A DNA stretch of 64,000 nt from Cinnamomum chago (lineage: Eukaryota > Streptophyta > Magnoliopsida > Laurales > Lauraceae), in assembly GCA_038049695.1 (NCBI GenBank), contig CP142458.1, forward strand, positions 63,211,501 through 63,275,500. Direction: 5' to 3'. A program made the position numbers and the translations under genes. Below the pieces are notes generated by a model. The model worked only from the letters and a program-made list of their open reading frames with translations. It searched no databases and was not told where the DNA came from. Shown here in pieces: positions 23,409 through 35,280 of this stretch (within the stretch, counting starts at the first letter, position 1; each line of letters starts with the position of its first letter).

Positions 23409-23992
23409 CAGGGCCGGTCCTGAATTTTTCAGGGCCCAGGGCAAGAGTAAAAGTTAGGCCTCTTCAGCCATCATATATGATAATATCATTGGTGGGTCCC
23501 ACTGATGTGAAAAATTGGCAATGGGTTGATGATGCCCAAGTATAACTATTTGAAAAAAAAGAGAAGAAAGAAAACTCAGACCAGAATTTAAGCATCATAT
23601 ATAGGGAATTAAAAATCATTGGTGGGCCCCACTAACAAATGAAAAGAACGGGTGTAGGGCTGAAGGCTTGATGATCTATTTGTAAAAAAAAAAAAAGCCC
23701 TAAATCATCCCAACACTAGACCAGATTCTCCCAGAATTTCAGCCATCAAATATAAAATATCATTGGTGGGCCCCTCTGATGGATGCTCAAATAAGTGATG
23801 CAATAAGCACTCTCAGATGATTTGATGATGGGTCTATTGATGTCCAGGACGATGGAATACATTGGATGAGCCCTGCCCTCACCAAATGATTGAAAAAAAA
23901 AAAAAATAGAAGCGATTTTGGGGATTTTGGGCCCCCTCAAAAAATGGGCCCGGGGCAAGGGCACTTACAGCCCTTGCCCAGGGCCGGCCCTG
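23409..23992. mobile_element. hAT-like MITE with perfect 8-bp TSD
   Basis: Ends CAGGGCCGGTCCTG and (inverted) CAGGGCCGGCCCTG, flanked by the 8-bp duplication CTCAGTTG at 23401-23408 and 23993-24000. Eight-base duplications are typical of hAT elements. Inside, a segment containing 'ATCATTGGTGGGYCCCACT' occurs three times (about 23485, 23615, 23758). No transposase; overlapping frames are spurious. Confidence 0.9.
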
Positions 23993-24140
23993 CTCAGTTG
24001 GCCAAACTTTCAAGAAAAGAGAACCGATATTTTCATTAGTTATGGTTCCTCTAATGCGGAAACTTGGTTTTATGAATATAAGTACTACACTAACAACCAT
24101 AACAAATCACTTGGTACTAGCTCGTAACATATTTATAATA

Positions 24141-26367
24141 CTAAGGACAGGGTGGAGGAACTTGGGTCCCCGCGTAGAGAGCTTTGATATTGGAACACAC
24201 TGATGTGAGTGGAGCTCCACCTTTGCCTGGTGTTATATTAATTTCCTCGAGCTTGACGTTCTTGCATGGCAAGCCCTTGCTACAACGGAGTGTTACACCA
24301 GCCTCAGATGCAGAAGTCCCTTTGATGTTTTTGAAGGTGACATCGCTGATCTGCACTTTAGAAGGTACCTACATGTTGCAATTGAAGGAAAGGAGAGAAA
24401 TGAAGTTGGGAATTGAAAATGTTAGCTCTACAACATAGGAATGAGTTCTATATCGAAATTCCATGGGAATGGCTGATTGAACTTAGAGAAGAAGAAGAAG
24501 AAGAAGAAGAAGAAGAAGAAGAAGAAGAAGAAGAATTGTTTAATCTCTTCATACCTCATTTGCACAGGAGCCACTAGGACAGTACTCCTGATCGATGATG
24601 ATTGGATTGTTGACATTCTTGAAGGTGATGTTCTCAAAGGTTACGTTGGACACAGAGCTGGCAGAGGGAGAGTTGGACCATGACTTGATCCTAATACCAT
24701 TCAAGGTGTCTGAGATGGTGCTGTCACTAATGATGAGTCCAGTCACATCCTTCTCACCTGGGTACTTTCCTAAGCTCCCCACACTGTTAATTTTTTTTAT
24801 AACAAACCAATCATAAGACCAAACAACAACAACAATTACAACAAGCACGCAATCAGTCAGCAATGCCTAGGCAACAAAGCAAAGGTACGTGTCATATCCT
24901 TTTGCTTAATTATTGAGTATAAAAGTACAATATCCCATTTTAATTTATAATTATAAGTTATAGCATAGAAGAGATGGAGAAGAAAAACGCACCTTATTCC
25001 ATGGCCTGGTCCACAAGTTACTTTACTGATGTGTACATTAGTGAGGCCCTGTCCGAGTGAGATGCAATCGTCGCCGGTTCCAATTGTAGCACCCTCGATG
25101 GTCACATCGGAGCAACGCTCCACATGCATTCCATCAGTGTTGGGACTGTCGCCGGGGTTGGTGACTTTGAAATTTACAGCTTTGAAGTTCGTGCATTCGA
25201 CGACACCAAAGTTGAAGTTCTTGCTATTGAGCGATGTTATGCCATCGATGACAGTGTTGGTCATAGATATGAACTTCACGTTCTGTGGAGTAGACACAAT
25301 AAAGTTATTGACACTTGATGCAAGATTAAGATTTTGTAGGCATCCACCTCCTCCAATTTATTTCTAATTGAGAATTGGATGTATATATTATTACTACTTA
25401 CAGTTGGAAGAAGCTTGCACTTTTCATTCTTTTGGCAATCGTTTAAGTGCCAAATAGAAGCTCCTTGCCCATCAAAAACTCCAGTTCCAGTGATGGTCAA
25501 CCCATCTATCGATCCAAAATATACCCAATCTCCACTTGGAAACTTGTTCAGGTCGGTCTCCGCCAGCAAGTGACCCTGTAAAATACAAATAAAGATTGAC
25601 ATGATTAATCTTTATGTAAAGTAGGTCTAGTAATCAATAGTGTGACACTTAAACCATGGATGATATTCTCATGATCATGCAACAAAAATGACTAATGTTT
25701 GCTCACTGTATGCCACTAAAAAAAAAAAAAAGAGTTTCAGCCGATGTAGTCTTACATCCAATTTCATGGTTATAGATGGTACGCCTTTGCAAGGTCCTGT
25801 GAATTTAAGAGGACCCATCCAATAATCCCCTTTTGGAACTATAATTGTAGCTGGTCCGCTGGACCCACATGCCGCCGTCCATGCATCTTGAAATGCCTGC
25901 TCACCCACAAAATTAAGTGTCAGACATAAAATGAAATGAGAATTTCTTTTGGGTACCCAGCTTTGTGGGGTAGGGAGCCCAGCCCTCTAAGGAAGGGAAG
26001 TAGATATTGGGTGAGGTGAGGGAGATCTTGGGTGAGGTAGGACATCCCTTGGGTGAGAGAAGGTGGCAGCCATATAAGAACTGACGCCTCTCACCACTAG
26101 GATAAAAGGTCGTTCTTGAGATAATATGTAAACAGTATGATACAAATCTAAGTACAATTATTGCCCCTTTGTGATTGAAGAATTGTCCACTGAAATAAAA
26201 ATAAATAAATAAACATTCTTTATTGTTATCAAATTAACTAAACCAACCTTGGCATCGTCAGTTTTCCCATCAGCTTTTGCCCCATGGTCCATAATGTTGA
26301 ATTCTGCACACAGGGCAACTCCAATGAAACAACAGATAATGGATAGGAAGATGCTTTGCTTCCTCAT
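24141..26367 (-). CDS. Exopolygalacturonase (GH28), six exons, intact
   Basis: Secreted glycoside hydrolase family 28 enzyme that removes galacturonic acid from cell-wall pectin. Exons on the minus strand: 26248-26367, 25756-25896, 25402-25575, 24993-25282, 24555-24783, 24141-24368, all with GT..AG introns; they sum to 1,182 bp, 393 residues, a normal family length. Visible parts: signal peptide (hydrophobic residues 5-20, cleavage likely after LCA), N-terminal DHGAKADGKTDDA, and all four GH28 catalytic signatures: SPNTDG, GTGDDCIS, GPGHGIS and GIRIKSW. Cysteines near the C-terminus (CSKGLPCKN, final PPPCP) agree with pollen-type exopolygalacturonases, so pollen expression is plausible but inferred. 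No premature stop found. Intron 5 contains a (GAA)n run next to its 5' end. A broken copy in the opposite orientation lies at 63129. Confidence 0.93.
24487..24534. repeat. (GAA)n microsatellite in polygalacturonase intron 5
   Basis: About 16 trinucleotide units, 20 bp inside the intron from the following exon boundary region. Confidence 0.9.
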
Positions 26368-26457
26368 CTTTATTGTCGTTTATTTATTTTTTTTAATATT
26401 TTTTTCTTTTTCTTTTATTTGAATAAATATTTCATGTTAGATAGGTGCGGAGGTTAT

Positions 26458-26468
26458 GAATTTATAGG
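26458..26468 (-). promoter_or_regulatory. Likely TATA box of polygalacturonase
   Basis: CCTATAAATTC on the minus strand, about 95 bp upstream of the ATG. The same block, CCTATAAATTCATAA, is kept in the pseudogene copy at 63037-63051 at the same distance. Confidence 0.7.
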
Positions 26469-27236
26469 ACTTCTGTCTGAAATGGCCATTTGGTCATCCT
26501 TAAATGTAGCAATCCCCTCTCAAACCATAAGCACCTGTAAATAGGCTGAAAAGAATAGTCAACCCCCTTTAACGCACAACCATTTTGACGCAAGGGTATA
26601 CCACTAGACTTTGTTTTATACATTGGTACTTTGAATTTTATCTACCTTTACTTTAATTTAAGTTTACAAACTTTGTCTCAACATATCTATCTAATTACCA
26701 TCAACCAAAGATAGTTTTGAGGGGAAGATTCAAAATGAAGCGATTTGTATAATGGTTTACTAGAAAATTAAAACATGCCCACGCTTACCACAGGCAATAT
26801 AATTTATAATATTTAAAAATATTTAATTTTAAATAATATTTAATATAAATTATATTTAGATGGTAAAAATTGCAATCAAGATTAAAACCTATAATAATAA
26901 AAAAATATAGTTTGTTAATTTTAAAATAAAAAATGTATAGAAATAAGAAGGATGATTTAGAAGAAACAAAATACCAATGAGAAACCAATACCAAAAAAAA
27001 AAAAAAAGATTGCTGAAACTAAAAAATTAAAAATAAAAATCATCAAAATTAATAATAACAATGACGACAATGTGCAGTTGCTCAGTTGGTTGGCAACCCT
27101 AAATGTCATCTAGATACCTAGAGAAATCACAATAACACCAAATAAAAATTTAGTTTCATGTTTAAGCATTTATTGCAACAAAAAAGATCTATAAAAAAAC
27201 AAAAGAAAAGAACTGTAACATAAAAACTGTATAAGG

Positions 27237-27278
<42 letters not shown>

Positions 27279-28459
27279 GTAAAATCACACCTCTACTGCA
27301 TCATCCCTTTAATATATATCAAAATTCTGTCTGCCAAACCCTAATTTACCCCCCACTCCAAAGGAAAATGTAAAATTTAATAAAAGCAGAACCTGGGAAA
27401 CATGAGATCAAGATACATGATCACTAATATCAATCAACAAAATCAAATTCTAAAAAGGAAAAGTGCAAATATAAAAATCCCATAGAAAGCTGCAATTTCA
27501 TGTTTAAGATGTACTGCACAAAAGATCCATAAAAATTCAAAAGAAAAGAGCCACAACAAAAATCAAGTCCTTTTTTTTTTTTTTTTGCAGGAAAAATCAA
27601 GTCCTATTTCACTGGGCCTACGATCAAATGCCTCAGTACTCTTGCAAGTGTACTATATCCTACCCACTGATCAGGTATCGCTTCGCAAGAATACGGCATA
27701 ACTGGGAAAATAAGGTTGGACGATTATCACCCAAGCCTGAAATATTTTAATGCACACCAATCACAAGCAGATTGATCAATGTGACTGAATAAAAGGTTAA
27801 ACCTAAACTATGCATCAGGCCAGTAGAGAAAATATTAGAATGGTGTTAATTAAGTAACCAACACAAAATCAAACGAGAAATTAGATCTGAATGATGTTGC
27901 TAGGCATGTTATCTAAAGCCATCAACAACATAATAATTTATTTCATAGTGCTATTGATTGGATGGCTAACAATCTCTAAAATCGATTCATCCCCAAAATG
28001 CGTCCAATGTATCTATACTGTTTAGTGAATTTTCTTTTTGAGGCTGACTATTTTAAAAATGAAGTAAGATACATGACAGGCTATATGGATGAGATCTTAA
28101 TGTCAATACACGATTAGGATTAAAACATCTTTTGCTCACATTGTCACAGCTCGTGGGAATGGCTTCATGGGATTTTTCCAGAGCTGGACCCTTCCCAGAA
28201 TTATATGATCATTTTGATACATAAAAAACTGCCCTGTTGCTTGGTTTCTCTGTCTCACACCATATCATTCTAATTGTGAACCTAGTCATCAAATTGGCTG
28301 TGTCATTTGAGAGTCCAAATGAGTTAGAGAAACCAAGCTTGGATGTCCCAGCACCATCTATCCATGAACATTGGGTTTGTTGCAAAACCCAGTCTCCACT
28401 GAGTCATTACATGAGAAAAGGCAAGAAGACTCTCCTACTTTCAGGAGGAAAAGCAGTAA
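26469..28459. other. AT-rich intergenic; (AT)n at 27239-27275
   Basis: Polygalacturonase upstream region, then AT-rich sequence with A-runs, a 37-bp (AT)n repeat, and no recognisable protein or TE ends. The 91-residue frame at 28237-28512 overlaps the start of a DNA element and has no known domain. Confidence 0.6.
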
Positions 28460-29526
28460 GGGGTCATTTGTCTTTTACGCGTGAGATATGTAAATATAAT
28501 TTACGCATGTAAATGATGAATATTCAAATTTTAAGTACGTAATGTTTACATGCACATGCGTTTCTTTTTACAACGTTTGTCTAATAACACTATTTTCGCA
28601 TCATATACACATGTGATTCATTTTTCTATGCTTGTTTCAATGATATGTGCATATGTATCAAATGATTTTGTAAATGATATAATCATTAAATTATATTCTA
28701 CTATAATGATATGAAAATGAGACAAAAAAAGTCTAATTTATATCAAAGTTTTCATTTGCATTTTAGATCCTTAAAAAAGAACATGTCTTTCAACATGAAA
28801 TGTACTTTTCAAAAATATACATTTCTATCAATGATCACCTTAAAAGAAATGCATTCCAACATGTTTGGTTAAGGAAATATGAGTTTATAGTCTAATGGTT
28901 AAGAAACTAGGATTATTATTAATACTTTTATTAATTAATATTTAGTTCAATATTATCTTAATTCATTATTCAATTTACATAAAACTTAACCCATGCATGT
29001 CACGGGCTTTATGCTAACATTAATCAATTCTAGAAATAGATTTTATAATTATTATTTTTTGTATAGCAAGGCAAGAGAGAGAAATAGAAAGGTTACCTCA
29101 TAAAAGGGGATGAAATGTCGGGAGGGTTTTCATTCATAGGTTTCATCGGTCTTGAAGTATCTTTTATTATTATTTTGTAAATGGGTTAGAAGGGGGTTTC
29201 GAACTCAAAACCTCTTTCATGGAAATGCCTCTTTTATTATTATTTTTTTCAATGCATTGGAGGTGGTTTCGAACTCAAAACCTCTTTGACGGAAATTGCC
29301 CTAAAACCAAACCGTCCACCTCTAATGGGTATTCTTTGAAATCACACATGGCTTCATATTCTTTTTTCCCACCTTAATAGGTGTTCAAATCTTCGTGTGA
29401 AATGGGCTCATTTTCACACCATTTACTCACAAGATGCGTAAATACTTGTATATAAACATGATTAATGTGTAAATATTACGCATATTCACCATTTACAAAC
29501 GTAAATGGGTGTAGACAAAAAAACCC
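28460..29526. mobile_element. Harbinger-like non-autonomous element, copy 2, TSD TAA
   Basis: Starts GGGGTCATTTGTCTTTTACG, ends with the inverse GGGGTTTTTTTGTCTACACC, TAA at 28457-28459 and 29527-29529. Close relative of 15748-16734 and 80 bp longer, mainly from extra sequence at about 29055-29165 before the GTTTCGAACTC module. Confidence 0.85.
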
Positions 29527-29529
29527 CTA

Positions 29530-30099
29530 AGAATCTTCCACATACCCTCATTGTGCAACTTCCTTGATGACAATTTTAGTAACCCAATCATCGTGCAAAA
29601 TTGGAGCCAATTTTGCAATCAATTGCCAAATTGAGCTCCAATTGGAAAATCGAATCCTATCCCTATAATATATAATAACTAGCAAAATGCGCCCGTGCTC
29701 AACATGATTTAAAATAAAAGAACATTCATCATACTAAGCCAAAACTTTCAAAGATATGATCCCCATCAAATCAATGGCTTAGATCTAGGAGCACAACTCT
29801 GATCGTCCAAGTCTTTGACTTAAAGAAACCCAAAGTTGAACGAGTTATACTCCATAATGAGTCCCACCTAATAAAAAATCTAATCCACTAAAAAACAACG
29901 GCCTTTCTGTGCATGGATAGTCTTAAGTTTTACCATAATAGAAGTTGACCCAGAGACCGCTAGGGGTCGGTCCCAACAGATTTCTAGTATGAAATTCAAT
30001 ACAAACAGTAGATAAAACTAACCATAATAATGCACACAAAAGGTCACAAGATTTTTTTAACCAGCAAAACCCAAAATTGGGAAAAAACCTCGAGACCTT
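29530..30099. other. Non-coding flank
   Basis: Contains a local inverted repeat around AATTGGAGCCAATTTTG (29600-29650). No gene seen. Confidence 0.5.
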
Positions 30100-30493
30100 T
30101 GTTAGAATTTCTATCATCCCAAGATGTCATTGATACAAACAAATAACACTTAATGTAATTAAAATCATACTTGATTCCATGGCTGTGGGGCTAAATTGAG
30201 GAGGTATTTAATTACAACTTCCTTGAACCCTTTTATTTTCTCTCTCAGAAATTGATGGAAGCCAAGAAAATTCACCGTAGGCAAGGAAGTAACCCAAGAG
30301 ATTCTTTTATAAAGAGAGGATCCTCCCATCAAGGTTAGTAATCTGAAATCTCTCCAATCATATCTCCCTAATTGAGCAACTTACAAAGGCAAGTTTTTAA
30401 ATCCTTTGACCATGGGGAAAATATCCTTTATTGGATGTTCTAGAACAAAGTGAGCCCATGTGTTCAGGTGGGCCACACTCCCTTATTCTAGCA
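30100..30493 (-). repeat. 3' LTR of Copia
   Basis: 394 bp, on the minus strand from TGCTAGAATAAGGG to TTCTAACA. It is preceded (minus sense) by the purine tract AAGTGGGAGAA. Closely similar to 55310-55702. Confidence 0.85.
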
Positions 30494-30864
30494 TTCTCCC
30501 ACTTGGTCCAATGACCACATAAAATAAAATAATTATATATGTATATATATTTGAAAACAAAAATTTGAAAACAAGACTCTGACTGGTGTACACCATTTTT
30601 CAAAACACTTGCCATATTAACTTTTAAGCTCAATCTTTAACCATTGATTAAGTTAGCCTGTTGATGATAACTATGGCGGTTACACGTCTTAAATGACATG
30701 CTCCCTTCCATGATTACTGCATCTCTATATTCATTTAACCAAGTCTTTAATAAGGGTAAAAGACGATACCTTTCATGATAGTCCTATTTAATGGGTTCAT
30801 TAATGTCATTTACCTTATTATTCTCTCTTCACAAAACTATAATGTATACAATCAAGATGTGTAT

Positions 30865-31162
30865 TTACAAATCGTAATAGGACAATTCATTCAAGCCCAT
30901 ATTTCTGACATGCTCTTGAAAGGGCCTTGGCGCCAGTGACTTCGTTAAAGGATCTGCTAACATCATGCTTGTTGGAGTTTCAATTATAGACACCAACTGA
31001 TTTTGTACATTTTCTTTTAATACAAGGTCTTTTACTTCCAAAAATTTAGATTTGCTTGCAACCTTGTCATTATGTGCAAATCTGCTAGATGCATTGTTGT
31101 CACAATAAATCTTTAACGGTTTGGAGATTGTATTCACGATGTGCAACCCTGAAATAAAATCA
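30865..31162 (-). pseudogene. Copia RNase H, C-terminal piece
   Basis: Encodes IYCDNNASSRFAHN and a tail with ADPLTKSLAP, the end of Copia pol. Cut by the element inserted at 31163. Fossil. Confidence 0.85.
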
Positions 31163-32867
31163 TGAAAGTCCACGAGGATCCTAACCCTAGAGGGGGGGGG
31201 GGTGAATAGGGTGAGCTACAACTATGACCAATTTAGACCAATTTTAAATTCTTAATTTAAACTAGTCACATGTGATGATAAACAATCAAAATGCGGAAGC
31301 TAACAATACCATCATCACAAAGCAATCACCACAACACAATATTTATAGTGGTTCGGCCAACGTGCCTACATCCACTACCGGCTTGTGATCCAATCACCCC
31401 ACCGGATTTCCACTATTTATGCTTTTTCAAAGGCTAAGCAATAACCTCTACAATGTTGCTTTTCAAAGGCTAAACAACAACCTTACAAGATGCTTTTCTT
31501 AGGCTAAGCAATAACCTTACAATATGCTTTTCTTAGGCTAAGCAATAACCTTATACAATGCTTTTCTTAGGCTAAGCAATAACCTTTACAAATAAAGCTT
31601 TCTCTAAGAAAGTGTCTTTACAAAAGATCACTCTAAGAGATTACAATTTAAGCTCATATGAAATTGCCTCTTGACTAGGCTAATATGAAAGTTTAATACA
31701 AATAACAAACATACACTCAATAAGTTAAAGTGTGTGCACAAGTGTATGAATGCTCTACTTCAATCTATTTTAACAATGAAGCTCTTAAATGAATGCATGA
31801 TGCATTTTAAAATCAAGGCTAATAAAATGATGATTGAAGAGAAAAATACTAATCACATGAAAGATTCACACAACTTGAAGAAATGATCTAAAACATGTTG
31901 TATGAATATAAAAGTCTAAGAACACATGTGATTTAGGTGAGAGTGATTGCAAACCATTCTAATATACCAATGAAGATAATGAGTTTGCAAAACAACTCTT
32001 GAAATCATGCATAAGTGAAAAACAAAGATTTAAGCATGCATGGATTTCATTTTAATGAAAATCAAAATACAAGTAAAGTGTACCTTTTTAAGAACTCATG
32101 TATTTGATTTCCAAATGGCCCCCTAGCCTTTCCAACTTCTTCCCCTTTCTTTGGCTCCAAAATGCTCTCAAAGGTTCATGGTTCAAGCCTTGAAAAAGGT
32201 TGGAAATGAATGGACTTTATAGCCAAAAAGTTGCCAATGGCTAGTTCTCGGTCGACCGGCAAAGAGGTCTCGGTCGACCGAGAAGGCACAACGGTCAGAT
32301 TTCTTACCGTTGGGGCTACAGTTCAGAAAACTGTCCACTTGCCCTGCAGTGGTCTCGGTCGACCGGCGACACTGCCGGGACACCCCCAAAAATTCCAACT
32401 TTTGCATTTTGAAGAATTTCTTTGTGGAATTTTGTGGGTCACTAAACCAAGCTTAAAAACATGTTTTAAAACATTTAAAAACATGAAACACACAAAGCCT
32501 AAAATGATTCAAAGGTTTAAAACCAAAGGCTAGCTTGATTTGATAAAAACTCTTTTCAAGTGAACAAGCATACAAAAATGATTCTTTTTGTAATGAATGT
32601 ATGCAAAGCTCAAACCTAAATACCTAACATGATTTTCCAAATATAATGCACAAGGAATTAGGTTTTCAAAAGAGTTTTGGGTTCTAAAACCAATGCATCC
32701 AAGTTTAGAACCAAACCATGCATAAAACACAAACTTTTCCAAATTTAAAAACCAATGCATGTATAAAGCTAGATTTCAAGATATTTTAAATCAATGCATG
32801 TGTGTGAATTCAAATGATGCCAATATGCAAATGCATCCATCAAATTGCAAATACAAAATCCCTAACA
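31163..32867 (-). repeat. 3' LTR of gag-only element
   Basis: Contains a ~36-bp repeat (AGGCTAAGCAATAACCTT core) five times at 31425-31590 and TCTCGGTCGACCGG modules near 32250-32365. Confidence 0.95.
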
Positions 32868-35280
32868 ATCTCCCCCTTTGCAATTTGATGGCAACTTACT
32901 CATCATTGAAATTACACACTCTGTCTTCAGCTCCCCCTCAGCTGGACAAGTCTTGAAATCTTCTTCTTGGATGCTCCTTCTCTTAGCTTGGGCTCTTGGG
33001 CTCTTTTCTTCAATCTTCTTGATGCTTGGTGCTTGATCATTCTTCAAGCTTTCTTATCATCTTCCTCTCTATGGCCAAGCATCTTCTTTAGCTCCAAGCT
33101 TTCTTTCTTCTATTTGCTCTCCCCCTTTGACCATGCCTCTCTCTCCTCTTGAGAACTTGAAAGCTTTCTCCCCCTTTGATGGATAGGAGATCTTCGAGTA
33201 CTTGAACTCTCGAACTCTCTCCCCCTTTGAAGAGTAGGAGATCTTTGAGTCACACTTGAACTCTCTCTCCCCCTTTGACATTAAATTGCAAAGGTACCTA
33301 CACACATGAGACAAGAAGAATACCTTTAGTAGCACCTGTTAACAAATGTAATCGAAAATGAAATACATAACAGGCTATCATGTATGTAAGTTAACTCTAA
33401 GGGCTCATTAGCATTCCAAGGGTGAATTTGATCAAAACTAATTCTTCCTATGAAGGTTTACACTCCCCCTCAATCCATTCTCTTCTTTTGTCAAGCTTTT
33501 GACAAGATATAACTATTAGATTCAAGAAGTAGATGGTTTAACCAAGTGAGGGTTAACTTCAAGGAAAGGATTAGATTCATTTAACTATTAAGCACAATAT
33601 GATCAAATTACCAAAAGAGAGCTAGGTCTAATGGGAGAAGCAATCATGGATATCAATTGAAACAAACATATCAATTGAGATTAAAGGATATGACTATAAA
33701 CTCAATCACTCTAAAATGGATTTAAAAGTATAACTATTATGAGAAATCCAAATTAGAGCTATCCATGATATGGGGTTTACTCAAACATAGCATCAATCAA
33801 TATTACTTATGAAAATCATATGCTATGTAAGTTTTGAAATCATTTCATTCAAACAATAAATATGACTATTAATGAGCAAGAATGAATGAAATGAAATTCA
33901 AACATGAAGCCAACCTCAACTAATAACCAACCATTATTATGAACACATAAACATGGTGGTCATGAGATATAACTATAAGAACAAAAGAGGTGGCAATCAT
34001 GAGCATTATGATGCTAATGGTGTGTGACATGGAACAAATATATAACTATGAAGATTAGTCCAAAGCACACAAGGTCTATCACATACACAAGATAAGATAT
34101 CAATTGGATATGAAATCAATGGAACATTATACCAAATGAAACCAATTGAATATGATAACATGAGTAAAAGCAAGGATGTGATAAAAATTCCATCAAGCAT
34201 CATAAATGCATATTCATCACTTTTAAAGATATGACTATTGAGCATAGTGATGAACAAGGCAAATTGCAATGCAAAAGGATATGACTATGAAATGCATGCA
34301 ATTTCCAAAGTGTCTAGATCATATGAATTCAACACTAAGAAATCCATCAAACAAGAGATATAACTATGAAATACAAGTAATGGATTTCAAAAAAAAAGGT
34401 TCATATGATCAAGAACACTAATATGAGGTTGAAACATGTATAAGGATGATATCAAGAGAATACACATGAATCAACATCATAACCATCCACAAAGAAATGA
34501 CTATTAGGCATAGAGGATGGATTTGGGTTCTAGTATGGTTTTTACAAATAATACCAATATCACAACCATACATGGAACCAATTGTCATTTGCATATAAAA
34601 AGAATAACTAAATAAGCAAAGATGCAAACAACATTCATTTCCAATTCTAAGATAATGAAACCAAAAGAAAAGGAAATGAGAACATGGAACATGCTTAGAT
34701 GAATATAACTAAAGAGGTTATAGAGCATTTCCATTCAAACAATCTTCAAATCAACAAAATCCTACAATGAGCATAAAAGGAATGATTTTGAAGATCAATT
34801 TTCAACATTGTATTTGAAAAGATATAACTTCATTAAAACACATACAAGTTGATTTTTCAAAACAATGATTTTCCATATAAAGGTATACCTTATAAATCCA
34901 TGGAAAAACTTGAATTGATTCAAATCATTTGATTTACAAAAAGGATTTAAATAAGACATCCATCAAATGATCTAACAACTATTGATCATGACAAATTAGC
35001 TATGGAAGCTTTTAACATCACAATCAATTAATCATGTAAAGAAATGCAATGCAAGGCATATGAGTGCAAAAAGCAAATCAAACATGATGAAATTAAAATC
35101 AAATGATTTTGAAAACCATGTCATGTAACTTGAAATGGTGCATGAAGACAAAATCAATTGATCATAAAGAAGCAATGCATTTTAAAAGATGTAACTATGA
35201 AAGAACAAAATGCAAATGCAACATGACCAACAAAATGATATAACTTAAAAAGAATAGGTTGGTCATGAAGGTCAAGGCCT
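32868..35280 (-). other. Non-coding spacer with ~16 copies of an ATATAACTATGA-like motif
   Basis: Between gag and purine tract. At 32880-33290 pyrimidine-rich, with repeated TCTCCCCCTTTGA blocks; from 33500 to 35250 the motif ATATRACTATNA recurs about every 60-130 bp (for example 33506, 33688, 33730, 33860, 33966, 34040, 34229, 34279, 34357, 34497, 35189). No long open frame. See findings. Confidence 0.8.

Noticed and set aside
28237-28512. 91-codon plus-strand frame
   Set aside because: Runs into the Harbinger-like element without a splice site; no known domain.
31425-31590. Regularly spaced ~36-bp repeats, CRISPR-like at first sight
   Set aside because: Direct tandem repeats without unique spacers, inside a plant LTR and repeated in both LTRs.
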